The notes below the pieces were generated by a model, which had not been told where the DNA came from, did not search any database, and saw only the letters and a program-made list of their open reading frames with translations. Made by a program: the position numbers and the translations under genes. From Tsukamurella pulmonis (GTDB taxonomy: Bacteria > Actinomycetota > Actinomycetes > Mycobacteriales > Mycobacteriaceae), in contig NZ_FNLF01000002.1 of assembly GCF_900103175.1 (NCBI RefSeq), positions 3,548,136-3,612,135 on the forward strand: a DNA stretch of 64,000 nt, read 5' to 3'. Below are positions 44,994-53,348 of this stretch, piece after piece (the first letter of the stretch is position 1; each line of letters begins with the position of its first letter).

Positions 44994-46337
44994 GTGCGGA
45001 TCCTCGGAGCCACCGCCGCGGCGGGTGCGGCCGCCCTACTGCTCGGCGTCGCGGGCGCCGACACCGTCGGCCCACGGATCGCCACCGAACCCCGCGCCGA
45101 CGGTCCCCAGCTCGTCGCGCAGGCCGCGATCGGCCTCGCGGACCTGCGCCCACCCGCCCCCGCCGGGGCCGCCGCCCCCGCATCGCGGCACGTCCCCGTC
45201 CCGCCCCGGCCGGAGGCGGTCAAGGTCGCGCCCGGCCCGCTCGGCATCCCCGGCGCGGCGTACGCCGCCTACCGCGGCGCCGCCGACCGGATGGCGCTCG
45301 AGGCGCCGGGTTGCGGCGTCGAGTGGAACCTCGTCGCCGCGATCGGCCGCATCGAATCCGGCCACGCGGACGGCGGCAACGTCGACGCCGCGGGCAACAC
45401 CCTCACCCCGATCGAGGGCCCCGTCCTCGACGGGACGCTCGCCGGCAACGCCGTGATCCGCGACGGCGCCGGCTTCGCCCGGGCGTTGGGCCCCATGCAG
45501 TTCCTCCCCACCACCTGGGCCCTGTTCGGCGGCGACGGCTCCGGCGACGGCAAGGCCGACGTCAACAACGTGCGCGACGCCGCGTACGGCGCCGCCCGCT
45601 ACCTCTGCTCCAGCGCATCCGGGCTGTCGGCGGAACCGGCGCAGCGGGTCGCGGTCTTCGCCTACAACCAGTCGAACGCCTACGTCGACAACGTGGTGGC
45701 CTGGTCCAAGGCCTACCGCGACCGCGCGATCCCCGTCGGCGGCATTCCCGACATGACCGCCCCCGTCGCGCCGCCGACACAGCTGCCCAAGCCCCTGCCG
45801 CCCGGCCGGGTGGTCGTCGTCGGCTGCGGCGCGCCCGACGGTGCGCCGTCGCGCCCGTCCGGCCCGTCCGGGCCGTCCGGGCCTCCGGCATCGCCGGGCG
45901 CTGCGGCACCGTCCGGCCCCGGCACGGCGCCCCCGGCGACGACCTCGGCGGCCGGGGTCCCCGCGACACCAGGGGCCGCGACCACCTCGGCGAAGCCGCC
46001 CGCCGGGCCCTCGGCACCGGCCGCATCCGGCGCGGCTCGCGGGCCCGACGGGAAGCCGCTCCCCACCACCGTGACCGACTGCGCGACGCCGCCGCCCGGC
46101 ACCGCCGGCCGTCCGAGTGCGCCCGGCGCACCGTCGGGCCCGGCCCGCCCCGGTACGCCCGCCCCGTCCGCCCCCGCCGGGCCGGGCGGCGCGCTCGCGA
46201 TCCCGCCGAGCGGACCGTCGACCAGCCGCCCGGTTCCTCCTCCCGCGGTCCGTCCCACGCCGCCCTCGGTGCGCCCGGCACCGTCGAGCAGGCCCGTTCC
46301 CTCCTCGTCCCCGACGGTGCCCCGTCCCCCGCGGTAA
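44994..46337 (+). CDS. Secreted lytic transglycosylase-like protein (Rv1230c-type)
   Basis: A 447-residue exported protein. A signal peptide or anchor occupies about residues 1-25. A soluble lytic transglycosylase domain (about 85-245) has the catalytic Glu in AAIGRIESGH, then RALGPMQFLPTTW and VFAYNQSNAYV. The last 190 residues are a low-complexity Pro/Ser/Gly tail likely to span the wall. It would cleave peptidoglycan glycan strands. Gene order with mrp matches Rv1230c-Rv1229c. The GTG at 44994 has a GGGAGGGA ribosome-binding site. It is about 45 bp from mrp. Confidence 0.88.
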   Translation: MRILGATAAAGAAALLLGVAGADTVGPRIATEPRADGPQLVAQAAIGLADLRPPAPAGAAAPASRHVPVPPRPEAVKVAPGPLGIPGAAYAAYRGAADRMALEAPGCGVEWNLVAAIGRIESGHADGGNVDAAGNTLTPIEGPVLDGTLAGNAVIRDGAGFARALGPMQFLPTTWALFGGDGSGDGKADVNNVRDAAYGAARYLCSSASGLSAEPAQRVAVFAYNQSNAYVDNVVAWSKAYRDRAIPVGGIPDMTAPVAPPTQLPKPLPPGRVVVVGCGAPDGAPSRPSGPSGPSGPPASPGAAAPSGPGTAPPATTSAAGVPATPGAATTSAKPPAGPSAPAASGAARGPDGKPLPTTVTDCATPPPGTAGRPSAPGAPSGPARPGTPAPSAPAGPGGALAIPPSGPSTSRPVPPPAVRPTPPSVRPAPSSRPVPSSSPTVPRPPR

Positions 46338-46382
46338 GGCGGATTTCTCGCGCCCGGGCCTGCGGATACGATGGTGGGCGTT

Positions 46383-47519
46383 ATGAGTGCGGTTACGGAA
46401 GAGCAGATCCGGTCGGCCCTGGCCACCGTGAACGACCCCGAGATCGGCAAGCCGATCACCGATCTGGGGATGGTGAAGTCGGTGGCGGTGCAGGCCGACT
46501 CGTCGGTCGACGTCGAGGTGTACCTGACCACCTCCGCCTGTCCGATGCGCACCCGGATCGTCGACAGCGTGCAGGCGGCCGTCGCCGACGTGCCCGGCAC
46601 CGGCGCGGTGCGCGTCGAGCTGGACGTGATGAACGACGAGCAGCGCGCCGAGCTGCGCAAGACGGTGCGCGGCGACAAGGCCGAGCCCGTCATTCCGTTC
46701 GCCCAACCTGGCTCGCTTACCCGCGTGTACGCGGTCGCGTCGGGCAAGGGCGGCGTGGGCAAGAGCTCCGTGACGGTGAACCTCGCCGCGTCGCTCGCTG
46801 CCCGTGGGCTGTCCGTCGGCGTGCTCGACGCCGACATCTACGGCCACTCCGTACCGCGGATGATGGGCACCGACGCGCGGCCCACCCAGGTCGATTCGAT
46901 GATCATGCCGCCGCAGGCGCACGGCGTGAAGGTGATCTCGGTGGCCATGTTCACCACCGGCAACACCCCCGTCGTGTGGCGCGGCCCGATGCTGCACCGC
47001 GCGCTGCAGCAGTTCCTCGCCGACGTCTTCTGGGGCGATCTCGACGTGCTGCTCCTCGACCTGCCGCCCGGCACTGGCGACGTCGCGATCTCCATCGCCC
47101 AGCTCATCCCGGGGGCCGAGATCCTGGTGGTCACGACCCCGCAGACCGCGGCCGCCGAGGTCGCCGAGCGGGCCGGCGCCATCGCGCTGCAGACCCGCCA
47201 GCGCGTGGCCGGCGTCATCGAGAACATGTCGGGGCTCACGCTGCCCGACGGGACCGTCTTGGACGTCTTCGGCTCCGGCGGCGGCGAGCAGGTCGCGTCC
47301 CGGCTCACCCGGGCCGTGGGTGCCGACGTGCCGCTGCTCGGCCAGATCCCGCTGGACCCGCAGCTGCGCGAGGCCGGCGACGGGGGCGTCCCGGTGGTGC
47401 TCTCCGCGCCGGACTCCCCCACCGGCGCCGCCCTGCGCGCCATCGCCGACAAGCTCGCCGTCCGCAAGCGCGGCCTGGCCGGCATGTCGCTCGGCATCGA
47501 CACCACCCGCCACCTCTAG
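46383..47519 (+). CDS. mrp: Iron-sulfur cluster carrier ATPase Mrp/ApbC
   Basis: A 378-residue Mrp protein: an N-terminal MIP18/FeS-assembly domain (about 5-90) and a P-loop ATPase domain with deviant Walker A GKGGVGKSS (121-129) and LLLDLPPGTGD. It carries and transfers Fe-S clusters to target apoproteins. The C-terminal CxxC of many Mrp proteins is replaced by DVFGSGGGEQ, as in other actinobacterial Mrp. The ATG at 46383 is preferred; TACGAT about 13 nt upstream is the likely -10. The region downstream is filled by repeat family B. Confidence 0.92.
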   Translation: MSAVTEEQIRSALATVNDPEIGKPITDLGMVKSVAVQADSSVDVEVYLTTSACPMRTRIVDSVQAAVADVPGTGAVRVELDVMNDEQRAELRKTVRGDKAEPVIPFAQPGSLTRVYAVASGKGGVGKSSVTVNLAASLAARGLSVGVLDADIYGHSVPRMMGTDARPTQVDSMIMPPQAHGVKVISVAMFTTGNTPVVWRGPMLHRALQQFLADVFWGDLDVLLLDLPPGTGDVAISIAQLIPGAEILVVTTPQTAAAEVAERAGAIALQTRQRVAGVIENMSGLTLPDGTVLDVFGSGGGEQVASRLTRAVGADVPLLGQIPLDPQLREAGDGGVPVVLSAPDSPTGAALRAIADKLAVRKRGLAGMSLGIDTTRHL

Positions 47520-47580
47520 CCCGACGGTCCGCCGCCGGCGTGCACGCGCCTGCGTTCCGGCGGCCGGTGCGTCGCACAGG

Positions 47581-47698
47581 TTTCGGCAGCGCGCTGCCGG
47601 ATTTCCTGTGCGCTGCCGACTTTCGGCAGCGCGCTGCCGGATTTCCTGTGCGCTGCCGACTTTCGGCAGCGTGGGTGAGTTCCGGCAGCGCGCTGCCG
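47581..47698. repeat. Palindromic repeat array, family B, left side
   Basis: Two exact tandem 40-bp units (47581-47620 and 47621-47660) are followed by a partial third. Each contains the perfect 16-bp palindrome CGGCAGCGCGCTGCCG (47584-47599, 47624-47639; a third at 47683-47698) plus an extra half-site CGCTGCCG. The array fills the gap between convergent mrp and the AbiEi/DUF559-like gene. Confidence 0.85.
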
Positions 47699-47711
47699 AA
47701 ACCCGGCGCCG

Positions 47712-48632
47712 TCACACACCCGCGGCGATGAGTCCGCCGCGGGCCAGCGCGGGCAGCAACAGTCGATGCAGCCCGCCGGCGGTGTTCAGCACCCGCCAGC
47801 GCCAGCGGACCACGTCGATCCCAGCGGCGGCGAACAGCTCCTGTCGACGCTTCTCCTCGGCGAGCGCGGCGGTGACCTCCTCGGGATCGTCGCCGTACTT
47901 GGCGCGACCGTCGAACTCTCCCACCACGGTGCCCCAGTCGAAGTCGGCGTAGAAGAGCTCGTCGTCGAGGACCCGCGGGGCCTGCAACCGCGGCCTCGGC
48001 AGGCGCGCACCGAGGATCTGCATGCGCGAGAGGGACTCGCCCGCGGATTCGCTGCACGTCACGGAGAGGTCGAGCGCCCTCCGCGCCACTGCGGCGCCCC
48101 GGCATCGCGCCAGCCGGCCCAGGCACGTCTGCAGGTCGGCGACCGGAATCGGGTCCGGGTCCTCGGGCCGCGGATACCGGGGCTCGAGGCGGACGGCGTC
48201 GAACGCGCAGACCGCCCGCTCCACCCCGCCGGACATGGCGACGTCCACCGCAGTGCGACACCGCGACGTCACCCGCACCCCATCGACGATCGTGATCTGA
48301 TCCGCGCTCAGCGGCCGCGCGTGCACGTGCTGTTCGCGGCGTTTCCATCCGCCGCCGGCGCGGTCGATGGTGAAGTGCACGTACCGCCGGTCCGGGCGGA
48401 GGACGGGAATGCCGTGCAGGAACGCGGCGCTCTCGTGGCTGACCACCGCATCGCAGGTCAGCGCCGCCGCGAGAACGCGTTCCCGGTCCCGGACCCACTG
48501 CGGCGCGTCGGCGGTCCGCTCGCCGTAGACGCCGTGCGCCAGTCGCGTCAGCTCCGCGTCCGCTGCACGGGCGATCCGCTCATCGCTCCAGCCCATCGCC
48601 CTGAGCTGCGCTCGTGTCCACATCTGTCCCAT
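47712..48632 (-). CDS. AbiEi-like winged-helix protein with DUF559-type nuclease fold
   Basis: A 306-residue protein of a type common in actinobacterial accessory DNA. The N-terminus (WTRAQLRAMGWSDERIARA...RLAHGVYG) resembles the AbiEi antitoxin winged helix. The middle has VVSHESAAFLHGIPVL and TSRCRTAVDVAM. The C-terminus has DFDWGTVVGEFDGRAKYG, EEKRRQELFAAAGIDVVRWRW, the D...ExDG...K pattern of DUF559/VSR-like restriction folds. There is no AbiEii toxin beside it. The ATG at 48632 is preferred; 48623 is possible. Flanked by palindromic repeat arrays and absent from the equivalent M. tuberculosis block as I recall it. Function is unknown. Confidence 0.7.
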   Translation of the reverse strand: MGQMWTRAQLRAMGWSDERIARAADAELTRLAHGVYGERTADAPQWVRDRERVLAAALTCDAVVSHESAAFLHGIPVLRPDRRYVHFTIDRAGGGWKRREQHVHARPLSADQITIVDGVRVTSRCRTAVDVAMSGGVERAVCAFDAVRLEPRYPRPEDPDPIPVADLQTCLGRLARCRGAAVARRALDLSVTCSESAGESLSRMQILGARLPRPRLQAPRVLDDELFYADFDWGTVVGEFDGRAKYGDDPEEVTAALAEEKRRQELFAAAGIDVVRWRWRVLNTAGGLHRLLLPALARGGLIAAGV

Positions 48633-48745
48633 GCGGTCAGTGAACCGCACCGGCGAGCGCGATCGAGCTGCGCGAGCCCGGTCATCCACAGGATCGCGGT
48701 TTTCCACAGGGGCACGACCGACCGACCGCACTCGGCATCGTGGAA

Positions 48746-48833
48746 CGCTGCCGAATCCCCTGCTCACGCTGCCGGAACCCACCTACGCTGCCGAGAACCG
48801 GCAGCGCTGACGAAGATCGGCAGCGCGCTGCCG
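48746..48833. repeat. Palindromic repeat array, family B, right side
   Basis: Three direct CGCTGCCG half-sites (48746-48753, 48767-48774, 48786-48793; 19-21 bp apart) are followed by inverted CGGCAGCG (48799-48806) and a full 16-bp palindrome (48818-48833) identical to those on the left side. The remaining 48633-48745 stretch shows nothing else I can name. The array lies upstream of the AbiEi/DUF559-like gene and just past the tatB stop. Confidence 0.8.
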
Positions 48834-48856
48834 GAACCGTTCGGGCGAGGCCGGGC

Positions 48857-49348
48857 TCAGGTGGCGTCGACGTCGAAGGGGGCGCGCTCCTCCGGGGCCA
48901 GCGGCTTGTGCATCCGCGGCATGGTGGGGGCGCGCTGCTCCGGCATCGGGGACTCGGGCGCGGCCTTCTCGAGCGAGGCGACGGGCGCGGCGACGGGCGC
49001 GGCGGCGTCGACGGCCTTGCGCAGATTCAGCGCGTCGGCGGTGGAGCGGACCTGATCGCCCATCTCGCGGATCACCGAGTCGTCGCCGTTGAGGAGGTGC
49101 TTGGTGACGATGGCGGTGGGCGTCATGCCGCGCAGGTTCTGGATCTGCTGCAGCGGTTCGCGGATGGCATCGAAATCGCCGCCCATGTCGTCCTTGAGCT
49201 GCTGCGTGGCGCCGGTGGCGTAGTCGCGCACCTGCCGCAGCGCGGTGAAGAACCAGTTGACCGCTCCCGGGAGCCGCTCCGGCCCCAGGATCACCAGACC
49301 CACCACGACCAGCATGAGGACTTCCCCCATGCCGAGATTGCTGAACAC
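48857..49348 (-). CDS. tatB: Twin-arginine translocase subunit TatB
   Basis: A 163-residue TatB. It has one N-terminal membrane helix with the family motif ([21 protein letters not shown]), an amphipathic helix ([15 protein letters not shown]) and a charged, Pro-rich tail. TatB with TatC recognises twin-arginine signal peptides. The GTG start lies 6 nt after TAGCAT (plus-strand 49355-49360), so it is probably leaderless and has its own promoter. Gene order sigE-rseA-htrA-tatB matches Rv1221-Rv1224. Confidence 0.93.
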   Translation of the reverse strand: MFSNLGMGEVLMLVVVGLVILGPERLPGAVNWFFTALRQVRDYATGATQQLKDDMGGDFDAIREPLQQIQNLRGMTPTAIVTKHLLNGDDSVIREMGDQVRSTADALNLRKAVDAAAPVAAPVASLEKAAPESPMPEQRAPTMPRMHKPLAPEERAPFDVDAT

Positions 49349-49395
49349 TCCGCCATGCTACGGGACGCTCAGCGGCGCGTGCACGCCACGGCGGC

Positions 49396-50865
49396 TCAGT
49401 TCAGCGGCTGCGGCGTGACCGTGATCGGGACCTGCCGGCCGTCGCGGGCGACGGTCACCGTCGTCTCCTTGCCGACGCCCGTGGCACGGATCGCGACGAT
49501 GACGTCGGCGGCCTCGGCCACCTCGGTGTCGCCGACCTTGGTGATGACGTCGCCCTCGCGGATGCCGGCCTTCTCGGCGGCGCCGCCCTTCTTCACGTTC
49601 TCCACGCGCACGCCGGACGCGGCCTCGTTACTGACCTCGCGGCCGTTGATGCCGAGATCGGCGTGCACGACCTTCTCGCCGCGGATGATCGACTCGGCGA
49701 TGGGGAAGGCGACGTCCGCCGCGATGGCGAAGTTCAGGCCGATGGAGCCACCCGACGGCGCCAGGCCGAGCGTGTTGATGCCGATCTGCCGGCCCTTGAG
49801 GTCGAGCAGCGGCCCCCCGGAGTTGCCGGGGTTGATGGACGCGTCGGTCTGCACCGAGTCGAACGTGGCGGGCGGGTTCGGGCCGTTGGCCGGCCCCTGC
49901 ACCGGGCGATGCGTGGCCGAGACCACGCCGGAGGTGACGGTGCGCCGCAGCCCGAGCGGCGAGCCGATCGCCACCACCGGCTGGCCCGCGATGAGCCGGC
50001 TCGAATCGCCGCGGCTGATCTGCTGCAGCCCGTCGACCGCGACCTTCACCACGGCGACGTCCGTGTACGGGTCCGTCCCGACGAGTTGCGCCGGGGTGCG
50101 CCTGCCGTTCCAGAAGACGACCTCGATCTTGGCGTCCTTGTTGTTGGACGCCGTCTCGACGACGTGGTTGTTGGTCATGATGTAGCCGCGCTCGGCGTCG
50201 ATCACCGAGCCGGAGCCGGTCTCACCGGTCGTCTTGGTGCGCACCTCGATGGTGACGACGCTGGCGCCGACCTTGGAGACCATGCCGGCGACGGCACCCT
50301 GGTCGGTGACCTCGGTGTCGTCGACGGGGATGCTCACGCGGGAGTCGGTGAGCTTCTGGACGGAGCTGCCGGTGATGCGCCCGATTGCGCCGCCGAGCAG
50401 GCCGATCACGAGGGCGATCACGCCGAGCACGACCAGCGCGCGCACCGAGACGCGGCGGCCGAAGAGAACGTCGCGGACGCCGAGCTGCTCCGTGTCGGGC
50501 TGAGGCTGCGGCGTCGCGGGCGGCGTGACACCGGGCTCACCGAGCGCGGCGACGGACTGCGTATCGCGCCACGGGTCGACGGGCTCGGGCTCCGGATCGG
50601 GGACCAGCGGCGCGGCGTACGGATCCCGCTGCAGCGCCTCGGTGGCGCCGGCCGGGCGGGAGAAGGCCTCGGTGAGAACGGGATCGGGCGCTGCGGCCTG
50701 CGGCTGCGGCCCGCGCGCGGTGGCGCTGCGGACGGATTCGGGGGCGAAGGCACCGTCGACCCCGTCCGGCCTGCCGAAGACGACCTGCTCGCCCTCGGAC
50801 ACCGAGGGGCGGTACGTGGGGCGCGGCTCCAGGCGCGGGCGCCGGGCGTCGGGATCGGAGGTCAC
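49396..50865 (-). CDS. htrA: HtrA/DegP-type membrane serine protease
   Basis: A 489-residue envelope protease. A long disordered N-terminal cytoplasmic part (1-135) precedes one membrane helix (about 142-163). The trypsin-like domain has the triad His234 (TNNHVV), Asp269 (DPYTDVAV) and Ser349 (NPGNSGGPL). A C-terminal PDZ domain (about 395-489; GVRVENVKKGGAAEKAGIREGDV, shown in part) completes it. It degrades misfolded envelope proteins and acts with SigE. TAGATT ends 7 nt before the GTG (leaderless). Confidence 0.94.
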   Translation of the reverse strand: MTSDPDARRPRLEPRPTYRPSVSEGEQVVFGRPDGVDGAFAPESVRSATARGPQPQAAAPDPVLTEAFSRPAGATEALQRDPYAAPLVPDPEPEPVDPWRDTQSVAALGEPGVTPPATPQPQPDTEQLGVRDVLFGRRVSVRALVVLGVIALVIGLLGGAIGRITGSSVQKLTDSRVSIPVDDTEVTDQGAVAGMVSKVGASVVTIEVRTKTTGETGSGSVIDAERGYIMTNNHVVETASNNKDAKIEVVFWNGRRTPAQLVGTDPYTDVAVVKVAVDGLQQISRGDSSRLIAGQPVVAIGSPLGLRRTVTSGVVSATHRPVQGPANGPNPPATFDSVQTDASINPGNSGGPLLDLKGRQIGINTLGLAPSGGSIGLNFAIAADVAFPIAESIIRGEKVVHADLGINGREVSNEAASGVRVENVKKGGAAEKAGIREGDVITKVGDTEVAEAADVIVAIRATGVGKETTVTVARDGRQVPITVTPQPLN

Positions 50866-50875
50866 GTCAGCGAAT

Positions 50876-51253
50876 CTACCGAGCGTTCCGCCGCCGGCCG
50901 CGCTTGTTGCGCTCGTCGCGTCGCGTGGGCTCCGGGGTGAACGTGGGGAAGCCCTCGAAGGGCTGCGGGCCGTGGCACGCCGTGGGGATCTGGGAGAGCT
51001 GGCCGAGCAGGCGGTGCGGGACGGTGATCTCCCCCGATTCGCGCAGGGCGGTGCGGACCTGACGCTGCGCGTCGACCTCGGCCGCGCAGGTGGCGCACTC
51101 GGCGATGTGGGTACCGGCGCGCAGGTGCGCGTTCATCCGGAGCTCGCCGTCGACGAAGGCGACGACAGCCTCGTACGCGAGGTGTTCGGTGGACGAGAAC
51201 TCGCCCGGGCGGCGGGCGAAGACGCGCTTGAAACTGCCACTGAGGTGCTCCAC
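50876..51253 (-). CDS. rseA: Anti-sigma-E factor RseA
   Basis: A 125-residue ZAS-type anti-sigma factor. The zinc motif is His49-x3-Cys53-x2-Cys56 (HIAECATC). It lacks a membrane segment and ends in a basic tail (KRGRRRNAR). In M. tuberculosis RseA (Rv1222) binds SigE and is degraded by ClpC1P2 after PknB phosphorylation. The GTG at 51253 has GGAGGGGAG upstream. It lies 121 bp downstream of sigE. Confidence 0.92.
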   Translation of the reverse strand: MEHLSGSFKRVFARRPGEFSSTEHLAYEAVVAFVDGELRMNAHLRAGTHIAECATCAAEVDAQRQVRTALRESGEITVPHRLLGQLSQIPTACHGPQPFEGFPTFTPEPTRRDERNKRGRRRNAR

Positions 51254-51374
51254 GACGCTCCCCTCCTCTGCTCGGTCCGGCGGCCGTACCGCGGTTCTCT
51301 CGCCACAGTACCTGCACTCACGAGTTCAACGATCGGAGTCGGCCCGCAGTTCCCCGCCGCAGCGACGGGCGTTC

Positions 51375-52028
51375 TCAGTAGGCGAGCGCCGCGCTGCTGG
51401 TCAGGCCCTGGTTGGCCAGCGCCTCGCGGATGGACTTGCGGCCGCGGTGGATGCGCGAACGCACGGTGCCGAGCTTGACGCCCAGCGTGGCCGCGACCTC
51501 TTCGTAGCTCAGCCCCTCGATGTCAGCAAGGACGACCGCGGCACGGAACTCGGGCGCCAGCGCGTCCAGCGCGTTCTGCAGCTGCGGCCCGAGGTTGGCG
51601 TCGGCGTAGATCTGGCCGGGGTCCGGATCGCTCGACGGGACGCGCTCGTAGTCCTCGGGCAGCGCCTCCATGCGGATGCGGTTGCGGCGGCGGACCATGT
51701 CGAGGAAGAGGTTGGTGGTGATGCGGTGCAGCCAGCCCTCGAAGGTGCCGGCCTCGTAGCTCTGCAGGCTGCGGAAGACGCGGATGAAGGTCTCCTGCGT
51801 GAGGTCCTCGGCGTCCTGCGCGTTGCCGGAGAGCCGGTAGGCGAGGCGGTAGACCCGGTCGGCGTGCTCGCGGACGAGCTCGTCCCAGGTGGGCATGTCG
51901 GAACGGTCACCGGACGCATCGAATGCGGCGGTACCTGCGGGTTCAGCAGCACGTTCGTCGTCGAACGTCGCGTACGCAGCCTCGGGCTGCGACTCCTGCC
52001 GGGGTCCGGCCTTGCGGGCCAGGGCCAT
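51375..52028 (-). CDS. sigE: ECF sigma factor SigE
   Basis: A 217-residue ECF sigma factor. Region 2 contains [41 protein letters not shown] (partly quoted by its [10 protein letters not shown] core). Region 4 ends [25 protein letters not shown]. SigE controls the surface-stress response. It has a 40-residue N-terminal extension, as in mycobacterial SigE. The promoter at 52077-52103 has SigE/SigH-type elements, suggesting stress autoregulation. GAGGAGGAGC lies just upstream of the ATG. Confidence 0.94.
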   Translation of the reverse strand: MALARKAGPRQESQPEAAYATFDDERAAEPAGTAAFDASGDRSDMPTWDELVREHADRVYRLAYRLSGNAQDAEDLTQETFIRVFRSLQSYEAGTFEGWLHRITTNLFLDMVRRRNRIRMEALPEDYERVPSSDPDPGQIYADANLGPQLQNALDALAPEFRAAVVLADIEGLSYEEVAATLGVKLGTVRSRIHRGRKSIREALANQGLTSSAALAY

Positions 52029-52076
52029 GCGCTCCTCCTCGTGCCAGCACCGGACGGTGTGGCTCTTACCTGACAG

Positions 52077-52103
52077 AACTCCCGGGGCGTCCGATTTGTT
52101 CCC
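52077..52103 (-). promoter_or_regulatory. ECF-type promoter of sigE
   Basis: Minus-strand GGGAAC (52098-52103) and GTT (52077-52079) are spaced 18 nt, exactly as at the sigH promoter. It matches the shared SigE/SigH consensus GGAAC, N17-18, GTT. It lies about 50 bp upstream of the sigE ATG. Confidence 0.65.
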
Positions 52104-52268
52104 ACGATCGTGGATCGCACGCCGGGTCGTTCTTCACTGACCGATACCTTTCCCTGCCGCGGTGTGGGAGCGCTGATTCCTCCCTGAGTGTTACCTGTGC
52201 ATGCATCGCGGTCGGTGACGGTTGTGTCACGGCACGGTGACCGGTGGGCGACCGGCTACCATTGCGGC

Positions 52269-52919
52269 GTGTCTGAATCCGCCGCATCCGCCCTCGTCAC
52301 GTACGCCGAGAACGCCATCGTCGAGGACGAGGCGATGTCCTCGGCCCGCGAGCGCGCCGCCGACCTGGGGGTCGACGCGGTCTCGCCGTCCGTCGGGGCG
52401 CTGCTGTCGGTGCTCGCCGCCGCGGGCGGCGCGAAATCGGTCGTCGAGGTGGGCACCGGCGCGGGCATCAGCGGCCTGTGGCTGCTCTCGGGCATGCGCC
52501 CCGATTCCGTGCTCACCACCATCGACTCGGAGCAGGAGTTCCAGGCGGCCGCGCGGATCGGCTTCCAGCAGGCCGGGGTCGCCGCGAACCGCACGCGCCT
52601 GATCAACGGCCACGCCCTCGACGTGCTCCCCCGCCTCGCGGACGCCGCCTACGACCTCATCTTCCTCGACGGCGAGCCCGTCGATCACCCGCGCTACGTC
52701 ATCGACGCGGTGCGCCTGCTCCGCCCCGGCGGCGTCGTGGTGGTGAACCTGGGCGACGCGGGCTACCGCATCCCCGATCCCGAGGCCTACGACGACGAGG
52801 CCTTCGCCGCCCGCGAGGCCACGCGCATCATCGCTGCGGACGAGAACCTGCTCCCCGTCATCCTGCCGCTCGGCGGCGGCCTCGTCGCCGCGGCGAAGGC
52901 CTTCGTCCCGGAGGGCTAG
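52269..52919 (+). CDS. SAM-dependent O-methyltransferase (Rv1220c-type)
   Basis: A 216-residue class I methyltransferase of the catechol-OMT-like family. The SAM-binding motif I is VVEVGTGAGISGLWLL, motif II lies around TIDSEQEF, and the YDLIFLDGEPVDHPRYV segment holds the acidic metal-binding residues. The natural acceptor is unknown. It is divergent from sigE, as in M. tuberculosis Rv1220c. TACCAT ends 6 nt before the GTG at 52269, predicting a leaderless mRNA. Confidence 0.88.
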   Translation: MSESAASALVTYAENAIVEDEAMSSARERAADLGVDAVSPSVGALLSVLAAAGGAKSVVEVGTGAGISGLWLLSGMRPDSVLTTIDSEQEFQAAARIGFQQAGVAANRTRLINGHALDVLPRLADAAYDLIFLDGEPVDHPRYVIDAVRLLRPGGVVVVNLGDAGYRIPDPEAYDDEAFAAREATRIIAADENLLPVILPLGGGLVAAAKAFVPEG

Positions 52920-53348
52920 ATCCGGGGGTCGCCGGGCGCCGTGGATGTCGTTCACGGGCTAGGCAATCGTGACCACCCGTGGCACAACGGACATCTCCAG
53001 CGGAATCGGTGGCGATCGACGTGCCTGCGGAATCGGCGCGCCGCCCACCTGCGATGCAGTCGCCGAAAACCACGGCGTCTTCGTGCCCCGTAGGTCGTGT
53101 CGAAGTCGCTCGCGACGCCCTGTTCAGATGACATCCGCTGCCCGGACCGCGGTCCACAGGTCGGTCCTGCTTCTTCATAGCGTTGCAACGTTATGAAAAG
53201 TGAACGACGCTATGAGGACGCGACGAGCGGCGAGGAGGGATCGCTCGCCGGCGCCGAGCCATGCGCGGAACGTGAAGGGATCCGGAGAAACAGTCACTGA
53301 CCTGCTCTTTTGCCACCCATGCGCCGCGCGCATGGGGGCCAGGAAAGA
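52920..53348. other. Gene-less synteny junction
   Basis: This 429-bp gap joins the Rv1220c-type end of the sigE block to the manB-wbbL-rmlD block. I see no credible gene; short frames on both strands lack ribosome-binding sites and homology. It contains a perfect GGACCG-CGGTCC palindrome (53144-53155) and a 24-bp near-perfect palindrome (53174-53197). Base composition is somewhat more mixed than in neighbouring genes. It may hold regulatory sites or the remains of a lost gene. Confidence 0.5.
53174..53197. promoter_or_regulatory. 24-bp near-perfect palindrome
   Basis: The two 12-bp halves, TTCATAGCGTTG and CAACGTTATGAA, are inverted copies with a single mismatched pair (11 of 12). It is a strong candidate binding site for a dimeric regulator, although no gene starts next to it. 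Confidence 0.5.

Noticed and set aside
47581-47698. CRISPR array.
   Set aside because: The 40-bp units are exact tandem copies without variable spacers, and no cas gene is near.
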